Positions 10,307-21,212 of a stretch of DNA of 64,000 nt are shown piece by piece. Origin of the DNA: Arthrobacter sp. efr-133-TYG-118 (GTDB lineage Bacteria > Actinomycetota > Actinomycetes > Actinomycetales > Micrococcaceae); NCBI RefSeq assembly GCF_030209755.1, contig NZ_JARVRH010000002.1, positions 124,001 to 188,000 on the forward strand. Reading direction: 5' to 3'. Both the position numbers and the translations under genes were made by a program. The notes under the pieces were generated by a model, which was not told the origin of the DNA, made no database searches, and saw only the letters and a list, made by a program, of their open reading frames with translations. Numbering within the stretch: the first letter of the stretch is position 1; every line of letters starts with the position of its first letter.

Positions 10307-12361
10307 CTAGCTCCACCCGGTCGCGGCCATGAACGCCTTCTCAAAGTATGGGGTCAAGGTCTTCATGTATGTGGCGGTCACATGGTTGTCGTCCTTGTAG
10401 ACCATCACGTTGCCGATGACCGCCGGACAATTCGTATCGGGGCAGAAGTACTTCGAGAGGTCCAGGAATTTCGTGTCAGGCATTCCCGCGGCCACCGCTC
10501 CCGTCGGGGAATCTTCGGAGTAGATTTCGGCACGCTGGGAACCGCACGCAACATATGCGCCGGGGTTCTTTTCCAGGCAGGCCGGAACTGGTTGCGCTGC
10601 GCGTGGAGTGTCTCGGAAGGCAACAACTTGGATTCCGGCGTCGTTAAGCGTCTTTACCTCCGTGACCCAAGAAGCATCGAGCCGCTCCGGGACGTTGCTC
10701 TGCGCATTGGTGCGCGTACTCGTCGTCACCACAACATCCGGCTTCATCTTCAGGACCTCTGCGAGCGTGGCCTTGTTGAAGTCAACGCAGGACTGCGTAA
10801 TGTCTGCCGCAGTGTCCTCGCCAAGCGGGCAATATCCCTTGGTGATGGACGTCAGGCTCCAATTGTTCTTTGCGGCCATCGTAAGCAGCGGCGTGTTCAG
10901 CACATGGGCGTGCGAACTGCCGATGACCACCACGCTTTTCGTCCCGTTCTTGATCCCGTTGGTGCAGCGGTTGACGAATTCCTGCGAGTCCGTCGTCCCC
11001 GTGCAGGGGGTCGGGAAAACCGGCCAGTCACCATCGACTGCGGTCATGCTTGGAACCAAAGGCACCCCCGGATCGGGGGTGTATACGAAGTCTCCGCCCA
11101 CGGCTGCCGCTCCGGGGTTGCGGGCATCCATGTTTGCAACCAGCGCGCGGTTTGTCTGCTCTATCTGCAGGGGCCAACCGGCCAACGGCAGAATAGCCAC
11201 GGTCCCCACCGCAACCAGCGAAATCACGCTTCCGCGCCGGTTGGCCTCGGGCCACCTCCACTCCCGCAACGGCTTCTCGATGAATCTGGTGGTCAGGACA
11301 GCCAAGAGGAAAGCACCAGCAATAATCACTGTGCCGGACAACCAGCCAGCGTGGGTCTTGCCGGACCAAGCCAAATAGATGACCAACATGGGCCAGTGCC
11401 AAAGGTAGAGGGCGTACGAATTGTTCCCCATCCGCACCAGTGGCTTGGAACTGAGGATTCGGTCGATTCCGAATCGACTCTGGGTCTGGCCCGCTGCGAG
11501 CACACAGGCGGCGGCAAGCGTGGGCCACAAAGCCAACCACCCGGGAAAGACGCCCTCGACGTCGAGAATGAGCCCGCAGCTAAGCATCGCCAGGATGCCG
11601 AGCCAGCCAAGGACGATCCTGGCTGACCTGGGTATTTTCAGCGAAGGCAGGAAGAGGGCCAGAAGAGTTCCAAGGGCAAATTCCCAAAGCCTGGCCGCGG
11701 TCGAGAAGTACGCCGCCGATTGGTCCGTAGCTGTGTAGACGACCGAGTACACCAGGGAAACCAGGAAGATTAATCCGAAGATGTAACGGAGGAGGGGAAC
11801 GTACGCGAGCCTGAACCTTCTCGCCAGCCAGCCTGCTCCCACAAAGATGATTGGCCAGACAATGAAGACCTGTCCTTGGATGGACAGCGACCAGAAATGC
11901 TGGAACGGACTGGCCAGGCTGTGATCCACGGCGTAGTAGTTGACGGCCTGGGACTGCAACAGGAAGTTCTCGACGTAGAAGAGTGAAGCCCAACCCTGCT
12001 TGATGGTATCGACCCAGCGGGTGGCCGGCATGAAGAGGTAGGTGGCGGCCAGCGTTCCAACGATCACGGTGACGGCTGCGGGCAAGAGCCTCCGGAAGTG
12101 ATGAAGAAAGTGCTTGATCAGTTCTGTTTGCCGGCCGCCGGCATACCGTCTCGTGAACTGCGCAGTCATGAGAAATGCCGAGACCAGGAGGAAGACATCC
12201 ACCCCGCCGGAGACCCGGCCAAACCAGATGTGGTACGTGACAACCATGAGGACGGCAACAGATCGAAGCCCCTGGATTTCAGGACGGAACGTCGATTTGG
12301 GTGCCGAATTCTGCATCTCGCCGCTGGTTCGCCGTAGCGCAATCGGGCGCGTGGTTGTCAA
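10307..12361 (-). CDS. Acyltransferase-3 / SGNH-hydrolase fusion membrane protein (OafA/OatA-like)
   Basis: A 684-residue protein. The first 380 residues or so are an acyltransferase-3 domain with about ten membrane helices, starting with FRPEIQGLRSVAVLMVVTYH and SGGVDVFLLVSAFL. The rest is an extracytoplasmic SGNH domain with the serine in VVVIGSSHAHV and the Asp/His pair in DDNHVTATYM. Such enzymes O-acetylate peptidoglycan, teichoic acids or surface sugars; the substrate cannot be read from sequence. The TTG at 12361 is favoured because GGAGG precedes it by seven bases; ATG at 12316 is an alternative. It stands alone between guaB and groEL. Confidence 0.9.
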   Translation of the reverse strand: MTTTRPIALRRTSGEMQNSAPKSTFRPEIQGLRSVAVLMVVTYHIWFGRVSGGVDVFLLVSAFLMTAQFTRRYAGGRQTELIKHFLHHFRRLLPAAVTVIVGTLAATYLFMPATRWVDTIKQGWASLFYVENFLLQSQAVNYYAVDHSLASPFQHFWSLSIQGQVFIVWPIIFVGAGWLARRFRLAYVPLLRYIFGLIFLVSLVYSVVYTATDQSAAYFSTAARLWEFALGTLLALFLPSLKIPRSARIVLGWLGILAMLSCGLILDVEGVFPGWLALWPTLAAACVLAAGQTQSRFGIDRILSSKPLVRMGNNSYALYLWHWPMLVIYLAWSGKTHAGWLSGTVIIAGAFLLAVLTTRFIEKPLREWRWPEANRRGSVISLVAVGTVAILPLAGWPLQIEQTNRALVANMDARNPGAAAVGGDFVYTPDPGVPLVPSMTAVDGDWPVFPTPCTGTTDSQEFVNRCTNGIKNGTKSVVVIGSSHAHVLNTPLLTMAAKNNWSLTSITKGYCPLGEDTAADITQSCVDFNKATLAEVLKMKPDVVVTTSTRTNAQSNVPERLDASWVTEVKTLNDAGIQVVAFRDTPRAAQPVPACLEKNPGAYVACGSQRAEIYSEDSPTGAVAAGMPDTKFLDLSKYFCPDTNCPAVIGNVMVYKDDNHVTATYMKTLTPYFEKAFMAATGWS

Positions 12362-12554
12362 AGTCTTGCCTCCAGGGTGCTACTCAAACCGTCTACCCTA
12401 CTGATTCGAAATGATCGTCGTCAATTGAGACCGCGTTCAACCAACTTCATACGATCCATTAGGACAGAAGCGGCTGGGAGCTTCCGGAACGTTGTCTGGG
12501 TCAATCCTCCATGCCGTTTTGCCGGCGTCCGGTCGTCATCCCGCCCCACCGCAA

Positions 12555-12598
12555 ATGCAGGAGGCCCGGCCCCCCAAAGGGGACCGGGCCTCCTGCAT
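12555..12598 (-). terminator. Intrinsic terminator of groESL
   Basis: A 15-bp perfect stem (12555-12569 with 12584-12598) extended inward by C/G pairs, 13 bases after the groEL stop. Only a short T-run follows. Confidence 0.8.
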
Positions 12599-12611
12599 CG
12601 ATCAACCAGTA

Positions 12612-14234
<1,623 letters not shown>

Positions 14235-14308
14235 TCAAGACGGAAAACCCGCACCGCTGATCCGACCGGAAGAAGTCCGACTCGATCTGCGATGCGGGAT
14301 CCAGGGAA

Positions 14309-14605
14309 TTACTTAACGACGATTGCCAGAACGTCGCGGGCGGACAGAACGAGGTATTCGTTGCCGCCGGTCTTGACTTCAGTTCCGCCGTACTTGGAGT
14401 AGATGACGACGTCGCCAACGGTTACATCGACGGGCACGCGGTTGCCGTTGTCATCGAAGCGGCCGGGGCCAACTGCAACAACTTCGCCTTCCTGCGGCTT
14501 TTCCTGTGCAGTGTCCGGGATGACCAGGCCGGAAGCCGTGGTCTGCTCTGCTTCGAGCGGGCGGACAACAATGCGATCCTCGAGAGGCTTAATGGAGACC
14601 GACAC
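14309..14605 (-). CDS. groES: 10-kDa co-chaperonin
   Basis: A 98-residue GroES that caps the GroEL ring. It has the opening [15 protein letters not shown], the mobile-loop region ([19 protein letters not shown]) and the conserved [10 protein letters not shown] near the C-terminus. The start is GTG with AAAGGAG upstream. First gene of the groES-groEL operon. Confidence 0.97.
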   Translation of the reverse strand: MSVSIKPLEDRIVVRPLEAEQTTASGLVIPDTAQEKPQEGEVVAVGPGRFDDNGNRVPVDVTVGDVVIYSKYGGTEVKTGGNEYLVLSARDVLAIVVK

Positions 14606-14707
14606 TCGGATCTCTCCTTTACGTGAGGTAGTACATGGACTATCAAACCAGGGGTGCCGTGGCGGGCTTACCGTCGTCGCGGTGCCGGTAAGTGCCTGGC
14701 GGCATGA

Positions 14708-14734
14708 TTAGCACCCGCCTAGGGAGAGTGCTAA
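14708..14734. promoter_or_regulatory. CIRCE operator 1 (HrcA site), proximal
   Basis: TTAGCACCC, nine bases, GAGTGCTAA: one mismatch from the CIRCE consensus. It sits just downstream of the groES -10 box, where HrcA binding would block initiation. Confidence 0.95.
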
Positions 14735-14739
14735 TCAAG

Positions 14740-14768
14740 ACTCTATGTAAGCATTAGCACTCGGTCAA
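14740..14768 (-). promoter_or_regulatory. groES promoter
   Basis: On the minus strand TTGACC (14768-14763), a 17-base spacer and TAGAGT (14745-14740) form a housekeeping-sigma promoter. The -35 box lies inside the spacer of the upstream CIRCE element and the downstream CIRCE follows the -10 box. Confidence 0.8.
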
Positions 14769-14780
14769 GGCGAGTGCCAG
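14754..14780. promoter_or_regulatory. CIRCE operator 2, distal
   Basis: TTAGCACTC, nine bases, GAGTGCCAG: left arm perfect, right arm 7 of 9. It overlaps the groES -35 box. Confidence 0.85.
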
Positions 14781-14828
14781 AATTCCGTCATGGGTGAACG
14801 TCGAAAGGGCGCTTCCGGCTCAAGTAGC

Positions 14829-15239
14829 TCACTGCCCGGCGAGGTCGTCGAAGTCAACGTCCTCGCCGTCGTCGTACTCTTCCTTCGGTGCGGTTCCGCG
14901 GTTCAGGTAGAGCACGACGCCGCTGGCGAGCGCGACGACGCCGAACACCACCAGCCCGACGATCGCTCCGATGCGGGCACCGGTGTAGGTGTCACGGATG
15001 TCCCGGGCCTCATCCGTGGCGTCCTGGACGCTATTTCCGGTCATCGAGTAGGTGGCCGCGTTGAAAGAGTCTAGGAAGAAAATAATGATCAACAGCGCGA
15101 TGCAGACAATGGCAATCAAAGCACCCACGATGAGCGCGGGGCGGGCATATTTGGAGAGATTTCCGGCGAAGGGACGTTTATCGGGGGCAGAGGGAGAACC
15201 ATTGGCGTCGTCAGGCTGGCGTACTGGGTTGTCTTCCAT
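14829..15239 (-). CDS. Small two-helix membrane protein, function unknown
   Basis: A 136-residue protein with a polar Pro/Asp-rich N-terminus, a first membrane helix (about 34-58, ALIVGALIAIVCIALLIIIF), a polar loop with an acidic stretch, a second helix (about 89-111) and an acidic tail (EEYDDGEDVDFDD). I do not recognise the family. It sits upstream of the groES promoter on the same strand and is divergent from the methyltransferase gene. Confidence 0.75.
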   Translation of the reverse strand: MEDNPVRQPDDANGSPSAPDKRPFAGNLSKYARPALIVGALIAIVCIALLIIIFFLDSFNAATYSMTGNSVQDATDEARDIRDTYTGARIGAIVGLVVFGVVALASGVVLYLNRGTAPKEEYDDGEDVDFDDLAGQ

Positions 15240-15316
15240 GGCATCAACCCTATCGGCCCGAGTGGTCCCGGATCCCTCCCGACCCCGTATGACGGGCGAG
15301 CACTAGGCTAGTTCCC

Positions 15317-16555
15317 ATGGCTGACACATCCCCGGACCAGATTGCCCCCTTGCTGACAACGGAAGGTTGGGAACTGCTGGCGTCCTTGGGACCGTACAGC
15401 GATGGCGAAGCCTTCGCCCTGAATGCGCGCCTGCGCAAGGACGGCCACTCCCCCGCACTCGTGGCGGCCGTCCTCACCCAGTCCAGGCTCCGCACCCGGG
15501 CCGAGGCCAAGTTCGGCGAATTCGCCCGGCAGATGCTCTTCACCCAGGCCGGCCTGGAACAGGCCACCCGGCTCAATGTTGCAGCCAGGCATGCCGAGCG
15601 CTTCGCCAAGGCGGGCACGCAGCACGTCGCGGACCTGGGTTGCGGGCTTGGAGCCGACTCCATGGCCATGGCCTCCATGGACATCAAGGTCACCGCCGTG
15701 GAACTCGACGAGACCACCGCCGCGTGCGCCACGATCAACCTCATGTCTTTCCCGCACGCAACGGTGGTGCACTCCGACGCCACGTCGGTGCCCCTCGACG
15801 AGGTCGACGGCGTGTGGCTCGATCCGGCGCGCCGCACGACGTCGTCGTCGGGAACCAAAAGGATCTGGGACCCGGAGGCGTTCTCGCCGCCGTTGTCCTT
15901 CGTTGAATCATTGGCCGCTACCGGCAGGTCCGTCGGGGTCAAGATGGGCCCGGGGATGCCACATGATTCGGTTCCGGCCGGCTGCGAGGCACAGTGGGTT
16001 TCGGTGGGAGGGGACGTCACGGAAGTAACGCTGTGGTTCAATGACGTCTCCCGCCCGGGCATCCGCCGAGCTGCCCTTGTGCTCGGGCCGCAGGGCGCGG
16101 CAGAGATCACCAGCGGCGAAGATTTCGACGGCGGCCCGGTGCCCGACGTCGGGCCCGTGGAGGGATACCTTTACGAACCGGACGGCGCGGTGATCCGCGC
16201 GGGCCTCGTGGCCGACGTCGCGCTCCGGCTGGGCGGCCACCTGGTGGACCAACACATTGCCTATATCTGCGCTCCGGAACTGATGGAGACCCCGTTCGCC
16301 CGCGCCTACAAAGTCCTGGAAGTCATGCCGCTGAACGTCAAGGCCCTCAAGGCCTGGGTGAAGGCCAACGGCGTCGGCGTCCTCGACATCAAGAAGCGCG
16401 GCACCTCCGTTACCCCCGAAGAGCTGCGGAAACAATTGCTGCCGGCCGGAAAGGGCACGGCAAAATCCCGCGGCAGCAAAACAGCCACCCTAGTCCTCAC
16501 GAGGATCGGCGATGAAAAGGTGGCTGTTGTGGTGGAGCCGGTAGCGGCTGCCTGA
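15317..16555 (+). CDS. Class I SAM-dependent methyltransferase with THUMP-like C-terminal domain
   Basis: A 412-residue protein. A helical N-terminal region (1-100) leads to a Rossmann methyltransferase core with the SAM motif ADLGCGLGADS (105-115), an acidic motif VTAVELDE, and the WLDPARRT signature. The C-terminal third (about 335-400) resembles the THUMP-like domain seen in actinobacterial members, suggesting RNA as substrate. The exact target is unknown. Monocistronic; convergent with the aroE-like gene, 23 bases apart. Confidence 0.85.
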   Translation: MADTSPDQIAPLLTTEGWELLASLGPYSDGEAFALNARLRKDGHSPALVAAVLTQSRLRTRAEAKFGEFARQMLFTQAGLEQATRLNVAARHAERFAKAGTQHVADLGCGLGADSMAMASMDIKVTAVELDETTAACATINLMSFPHATVVHSDATSVPLDEVDGVWLDPARRTTSSSGTKRIWDPEAFSPPLSFVESLAATGRSVGVKMGPGMPHDSVPAGCEAQWVSVGGDVTEVTLWFNDVSRPGIRRAALVLGPQGAAEITSGEDFDGGPVPDVGPVEGYLYEPDGAVIRAGLVADVALRLGGHLVDQHIAYICAPELMETPFARAYKVLEVMPLNVKALKAWVKANGVGVLDIKKRGTSVTPEELRKQLLPAGKGTAKSRGSKTATLVLTRIGDEKVAVVVEPVAAA

Positions 16556-16578
16556 GCTGGTCCCTGAACCGTGGCGCC

Positions 16579-17397
16579 CTATTGGGCGCGCGTGAACTCC
16601 TCCGCCGCGGCCACTTGCTCCGGTGTCGGCGTGATGCCCGTGTAGAGCACGAACTGTTCGAGTGCCTGGATGGTGGCCACTTCAGCGCCGCTGATCACGG
16701 TCTTTCCGGCCGCACGGCCGGCCTTGATGAGCGGCGTCTCTGCAGGGAGGGCGACGACATCGAACACCACGCGCGCGGCCGCCACCGCCGCTTCGGGGAA
16801 GGACAGTGAGCCGGAGTCAGGTCCGCCGGCCATGCCGATCGGTGTGACGTTGACGAGCACGTCCGCCGTCGACTCCCCTACTTCAGCCTGCCAGCCGAAG
16901 CCATAGAGCCCGGCAAGGGACTGCCCGAGCTTTTCGTTCCGGGCAACCACGGTGACGCGGGAGAAACCGGCGTCGCGGAAGGCAGCCGCGGTGGCCTTGG
17001 CCATGCCGCCGGAACCGAGGAGCAGCACCGACGACGCCGAGTCGATCGCGTTGCGCTCGATCAACTGGGCGATCGCGGTGTAGTCCGTGTTGTACGCCGT
17101 CAGTACGCCAGCGTCGTTCACGATCGTGTTGACCGAGTCGATAGCGGCCGCCGAAGCGTCCATGCGGTCAACGAGGGCGATGACGTCCTCCTTGTACGGC
17201 ATCGAGACGGCGCAGCCGCGAATGCCCAGACCGCGAACACCGGCGATCGCGTTCGGGAGGTCGGTGGGAGCGAAGGCCTTGTAGATCCAGTTCAGGCCGA
17301 GCGCCTCGTAGAGGAAGTTGTGGAAACGCGTTCCGTTGTTGCTCGGCCGGGCAGAGAGAGAAATACAAAGCGTCATGTCTTTATTGAGGATCGGCAT
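16579..17397 (-). CDS. Shikimate dehydrogenase-like protein (SDH-L type)
   Basis: A 272-residue two-domain oxidoreductase. Its N-terminal motif SLSARPSNNGTRFHN, then LGIRGCAVSMPYKE and VNTIVNDAG, resemble the Haemophilus HI0607-type SDH-L branch as I recall it, rather than canonical AroE. The nucleotide-binding glycine loop is LLGSGGMAKA (about 124-133). The shikimate route or a side reaction on quinate-like acids are both possible. No other aro gene is nearby, so I leave the symbol blank. Confidence 0.85.
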   Translation of the reverse strand: MPILNKDMTLCISLSARPSNNGTRFHNFLYEALGLNWIYKAFAPTDLPNAIAGVRGLGIRGCAVSMPYKEDVIALVDRMDASAAAIDSVNTIVNDAGVLTAYNTDYTAIAQLIERNAIDSASSVLLLGSGGMAKATAAAFRDAGFSRVTVVARNEKLGQSLAGLYGFGWQAEVGESTADVLVNVTPIGMAGGPDSGSLSFPEAAVAAARVVFDVVALPAETPLIKAGRAAGKTVISGAEVATIQALEQFVLYTGITPTPEQVAAAEEFTRAQ

Positions 17398-17447
17398 AAC
17401 GGGGTTTCCTTCGCGTAGCGGGTTCTCTGCCCAGCCTAGACGGGGAG

Positions 17448-17570
17448 CTAGCCTTGGCGCGCCTTGAAGCGGGGATTCAGCTTGTTGATGACAAAGGTGC
17501 GGCCGCGCCTGCGGACAACTTGAGCGCCGGGGATCTTCTTGAGGGCACGCAGCGAATTCCTGACTTTCAT
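17448..17570 (-). CDS. rpmJ2: Ribosomal protein bL36, zinc-free (C-minus) paralogue
   Basis: A 40-residue protein starting [15 protein letters not shown] and ending NPRFKARQG. It lacks all the Cys/His zinc ligands that the second L36 of this window (62353-62466) keeps in CDKC...C...H. Such YkgO-type copies replace the zinc form when zinc is short. AAGGAG precedes the ATG by seven bases. A promoter and a Zur-type operator lie 30-58 bases upstream. Confidence 0.93.
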   Translation of the reverse strand: MKVRNSLRALKKIPGAQVVRRRGRTFVINKLNPRFKARQG

Positions 17571-17599
17571 GGGGTTCTCCTTCTCGGGTTTCGTCATTC

Positions 17600-17628
17600 A
17601 GTATAGATGCAAATCATTCTCATTAGCA
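17600..17628 (-). promoter_or_regulatory. Zur-type operator and promoter of the zinc-free L36
   Basis: A 21-bp imperfect palindrome at 17608-17628 (TGCNAATNA with its inverted partner, centred on 17618) resembles actinobacterial Zur boxes. A strong -10 box TATACT follows on the minus strand (17605-17600). The palindrome covers the -10/-35 spacer, a typical repressor position. Confidence 0.75.
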
Positions 17629-17761
17629 AACGGATTCGTTTTTCCTCAGGATTCCTCCCATGCGGTACCGTACCGCCCCTGCATTAGACTTGAGCCAACC
17701 GCTGACGGCCCCACGGCGGGCGTTGCTCAGGGCGTTTTTGGCAAATACCGAGGGGACCCAC

Positions 17762-18913
17762 GTGCAGATTGATTTCGCTTCATCCAGGCAGTCGACCCTG
17801 GGGGTGGAATGGGAGCTTGCGCTCGTCAACGCACGCACCGGCGAATTGGTCTCGGTGGCGAATGAGGTCCTGCGGGGCGTGGCATCGCGGCATCCCGATT
17901 TGAACGAAGACGACGAGCATCCGCACATCAAGCGGGAATTGCTCTTGAACACCGTGGAGCTTGTCACGGGCGTGTGCAACACCGTCAAGGAAGCCAAGGA
18001 AGACCTGGCCCGCTCGCTTCAGGCTGTCAGGGAAGTCACCGACCCTATGGGTGTGGAGCTTTTCTGCGCCGGAAGCCATCCTTTCAGCCCGCCGCAGCTT
18101 CAGCCGGTCTCGGACAAAGAACGCTATGCCAAGCTGATCGACCGCACCCAATGGTGGGGACGGCAAATGGTCATCTATGGAGTACACGTCCACGTCGGCC
18201 TGGACCGCAGGGACAAGGCGCTCCCCATCCTCGATGGGCTCGTCAACTACTTCCCCCATTTCCAGGCGTTGTCCGCTTCGAGCCCGTTCTGGGGCGGCGA
18301 AGACACTGGCTATGCGTCACAACGTGCCCTCATGTTCCAGCAGCTGCCCACGGCCGGATTGCCTTTCCAGTTCCCCAGCTGGGCCGAATACGAGTCCTAT
18401 GTCCAGGACATGTTCACAACTGGAGTGATCGACACCCTGTCTGAAATTCGCTGGGACATCCGGCCCGTGCCGAACTTGGGCACCATCGAGATGCGCATTT
18501 GCGACGGCCTGGCCACCCTTGAGGAAGTCGGTGCCGTTGCAGCCCTGACCCAATGCCTCGTGGACGAGTTCTCCACGATCCTGGACAACGGCGGCAGCAT
18601 TCCGACCATGCCGCCATGGCATATCCAGGAAAACAAGTGGCGCGCCGCCCGTTACGGGATGGAAGCGATCATTATTCTCGACGCCGAGGGCAATGAGCAG
18701 CTCGTCACTGAGCACTTGAAGGAAACGCTGCTGCGCCTGGCGCCCGTCGCGGAGAAGCTGGGTTGCTCGGAGGAACTTGCCGACGTCGAAAAGATCATCG
18801 CCCGCGGAGCAGGCTACCAGCGCCAGCGCCGCGTCGCCGCCCAGCACGACGGCGATCTTCACGCCGTCGTCCAGGATCTCGTGCAGCAAATGCGGTCCGT
18901 TCCGACCGCCTAG
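17762..18913 (+). CDS. Glutamate-cysteine ligase, YbdK/GCS2 family
   Basis: A 383-residue member of the carboxylate-amine ligase family with STLGVEWELALV at the N-terminus, IKRELLLNTVELVTG, GSHPFSPPQ and YGVHVHVGLD. It would join glutamate and cysteine (or another amine) with ATP. GTG at 17762 is chosen because it has GAGGGG upstream and the homology starts there; an ATG at 17660 would add 34 residues unlike the family. Mycothiol is the main thiol expected here, so gamma-glutamylcysteine may serve another route such as ergothioneine. It is divergent from the L36 paralogue. Confidence 0.85.
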   Translation: MQIDFASSRQSTLGVEWELALVNARTGELVSVANEVLRGVASRHPDLNEDDEHPHIKRELLLNTVELVTGVCNTVKEAKEDLARSLQAVREVTDPMGVELFCAGSHPFSPPQLQPVSDKERYAKLIDRTQWWGRQMVIYGVHVHVGLDRRDKALPILDGLVNYFPHFQALSASSPFWGGEDTGYASQRALMFQQLPTAGLPFQFPSWAEYESYVQDMFTTGVIDTLSEIRWDIRPVPNLGTIEMRICDGLATLEEVGAVAALTQCLVDEFSTILDNGGSIPTMPPWHIQENKWRAARYGMEAIIILDAEGNEQLVTEHLKETLLRLAPVAEKLGCSEELADVEKIIARGAGYQRQRRVAAQHDGDLHAVVQDLVQQMRSVPTA

Positions 18914-18934
18914 CCTCCGGCCGGGTTCCCTCGC

Positions 18935-20059
18935 CTACACCGAAACCGTGGTCACCGGCAGGGAGGAATCCGGAGCGAACGCGACGCCGCTGGGACCGAT
19001 CCCCGCCATGATGAGCTGCGAGCCCAAGGCAGCGACCATGGCACCGTTGTCGGTGCACAGTGACAGCGGCGGCACATGCAGGGTGATCCCCGCCGCGTCG
19101 CAGCGTTGCCCCGTGAGCTCACGGAGCCGGGAGTTGGCTGCAACTCCGCCGCCCAGCAGAAGATCCGTGATCCCGTTCTCCCTGCAGGCCAGCACAGCCT
19201 TGGACGTGATGACGTCCACTACCGCTTCCTGGAATGCGGCGGCGATATCGGCAACGGGGACGTCCTCGCCGCGGGCTTCGAATTGTTCAACGCAGCGCGC
19301 GACGGCGGTCTTGAGCCCGCTGAAGGACCAATCGTAACGATGCGGTCCCGGCTCCTCCGCGGTTCCCATGTACTTGGGTTGCGTCAAGCCGCGCGGAAAG
19401 CGGATGGCCTTGGCGTTGCCTTGCTTGGCGAGTTTGTCGATGGCCGGTCCGCCCGGGTAGCCAAGGCCCAGGAGCCTCGCCACTTTGTCGTAGGCCTCCC
19501 CTGCGGCGTCGTCGATCGTGGAGCCGAGCATCTCGACGTCGTCGGTGATGCTGCGGATGCGCAGGATTTCCGTGTGCCCGCCGGAAACCAGCAACGCACC
19601 GAGATTTTCCGGCAGCCGACCGCCCGGACCGAGCCCCCGGGTGCCGGCGGCGGCGCCGTCAAGGAGCCCGACGCCGACATGCGCTACCAAGTGGTTGATC
19701 GCGTAGAGCGGCTTGCCCGTGGCAACAGAGAGGGCCTTGGCCGCACAGACACCCACCATGAGCGCGCCGGCCAAGCCAGGTCCGGAGGTCACGGCGATGG
19801 CGTCGATGTCTTCCAGTGTCACTCCGGCCTCGTGCAGGGCCTCCTGCAGCGTGGGAACAAAAGCGTCCAAGTGCGCACGGGAAGCGATCTCCGGAATGAC
19901 GCCGCCAAAACGGACATGCTCATCCATCGAAGAGGACACCGTGTTGGTCAGCAGGGTGGTGCCCCGGACAATCCCGACGCCGGTTTCGTCGCAGGAGGAC
20001 TCGATCCCCAGCACGAGCGGCTGGGCGATGGCGGGCTGGATGGGGCCGGGCTGGTTCAT
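18935..20059 (-). CDS. tsaD: tRNA N6-adenosine threonylcarbamoyltransferase
   Basis: Transfers the threonylcarbamoyl group to A37 of ANN-decoding tRNAs (t6A), working with TsaB and TsaE, which are encoded in the same operon. The 374-residue ASKHA-fold protein starts [11 protein letters not shown] and has the metal-binding HLVAH motif, [15 protein letters not shown] strand (LLVSGGHTE) and [12 protein letters not shown]. There is a Gly/Arg-rich insert after the HLVAH region. Its ATG overlaps the rimI stop by four bases. Convergent with the ligase gene, 21 bases away. Confidence 0.96.
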   Translation of the reverse strand: MNQPGPIQPAIAQPLVLGIESSCDETGVGIVRGTTLLTNTVSSSMDEHVRFGGVIPEIASRAHLDAFVPTLQEALHEAGVTLEDIDAIAVTSGPGLAGALMVGVCAAKALSVATGKPLYAINHLVAHVGVGLLDGAAAGTRGLGPGGRLPENLGALLVSGGHTEILRIRSITDDVEMLGSTIDDAAGEAYDKVARLLGLGYPGGPAIDKLAKQGNAKAIRFPRGLTQPKYMGTAEEPGPHRYDWSFSGLKTAVARCVEQFEARGEDVPVADIAAAFQEAVVDVITSKAVLACRENGITDLLLGGGVAANSRLRELTGQRCDAAGITLHVPPLSLCTDNGAMVAALGSQLIMAGIGPSGVAFAPDSSLPVTTVSV

Positions 20060-20544
20060 GCCGGTATTCCTTCAGTCAATGTCAGCCTCATGATGAGGGC
20101 GTCCGTGCCGTCGCGATAGTACCGCCGACGGACGTGGATCTGCTCGAAGCCGAACCGCACGTAGAGTGCCTGCGCTCGTGGATTGTCGGCACGGACCTCC
20201 AGGAGCACTTCCACCGCGCCGCGCCGCCGGGCCTCTTCAATCAGTTCCGTGAGGATGGCGGAGCCGATTCCCCGGCCTTCGAATTCGGGCACAACGGCGA
20301 TCGTCTGCACGTCCGCGATCGGCTCGATGCACATGAGCCCGGCGTAGGCCACAATCTGCCCGTCGGCTTCGGCCACCACATAGCGGCGGGTATCAACCTG
20401 GGCAAGTTCATCGAAGAACATCTGCATCGGCCACGCGTCCACCGGGAAGAGCCGACGTTCGAGTACCTCGACGACGGTGACGTCGTCGGCGGTCATGTCG
20501 CGCAAGGTCACGCCGTCGAGCTTGAACTGGTACGAAGGGTTCAC
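20056..20544 (-). CDS. rimI: Ribosomal protein S18 alanine N-acetyltransferase
   Basis: A 162-residue GNAT enzyme with the acetyl-CoA loop in [15 protein letters not shown] and the typical [19 protein letters not shown] segment of RimI. It acetylates the N-terminus of S18 or related proteins. It overlaps both neighbours (tsaB and tsaD) by four bases, a common actinobacterial arrangement. Confidence 0.93.
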   Translation of the reverse strand: MNPSYQFKLDGVTLRDMTADDVTVVEVLERRLFPVDAWPMQMFFDELAQVDTRRYVVAEADGQIVAYAGLMCIEPIADVQTIAVVPEFEGRGIGSAILTELIEEARRRGAVEVLLEVRADNPRAQALYVRFGFEQIHVRRRYYRDGTDALIMRLTLTEGIPA

Positions 20545-21212
20545 AGGGCACGCTTTCTAGGGCCCGGCACTTGCGCGTCGGATTCCCGCAAATACAAGGG
20601 AGTGGAATCCGGCAGTTCCGCACCGGCCGCCAGGAGGGCCATGGCGAACTGGCCCAGCGAGGCCGCGTCGGGCTGGGTGGTGCTGAATTCCCCGTTCGCG
20701 TTGACGACGTCCGCGTAGATGCCGCCGCCGGCACCGAAGACCGGGAGATCGGGCAACTCCGAGGCGAACCCGACATGCGGACCGTCCACGAGTTGCGGTA
20801 GCTGGCCATCATTGAGTGTGTAGCGCGCCCAGTAGACCTCCTTGCGACGGGCGTCCGTGGCCACCAGGAACTCGGCCTGCGCCTCCGTGGACCCGGCCAC
20901 TTCCAAAGCGATCGCATCCAGGCTCATGAGACCGAAAAGAGGTTTGTTCCAGGCAAATGCCAAAGTGCGGGCAGTTGCAATCCCTGAACGGAGGCCCGTG
21001 AACGGCCCAGGGCCAACACCTGCGACGATGAGGTCGATGTCCGCGCCGCCTACTCCGGCGTCGGCCAGAAGCTTCTCAATTCCGGGCGCCAGGACCTCGG
21101 CATGGCTGCGGGTGTCCTCCGTAGCGAAGGACTCCACCACACCCTCCATGGCAACGTCCGAAATGAGTGCCGCACTCGCCACGGCCGAAGTATCAATGGC
21201 CAAGATCAGCAT
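20541..21212 (-). CDS. tsaB: tRNA threonylcarbamoyladenosine biosynthesis protein TsaB
   Basis: An ASKHA-fold partner of TsaD. The 223-residue protein starts MLILAIDTSAVASAAL and contains GVGPGPFTGLRSGIATARTL. The ATG at 21212 has GGAGGAG upstream and overlaps the tsaE stop by one base; an upstream start at 21251 would run into tsaE and is rejected. Confidence 0.95.
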   Translation of the reverse strand: MLILAIDTSAVASAALISDVAMEGVVESFATEDTRSHAEVLAPGIEKLLADAGVGGADIDLIVAGVGPGPFTGLRSGIATARTLAFAWNKPLFGLMSLDAIALEVAGSTEAQAEFLVATDARRKEVYWARYTLNDGQLPQLVDGPHVGFASELPDLPVFGAGGGIYADVVNANGEFSTTQPDAASLGQFAMALLAAGAELPDSTPLYLRESDAQVPGPRKRAL

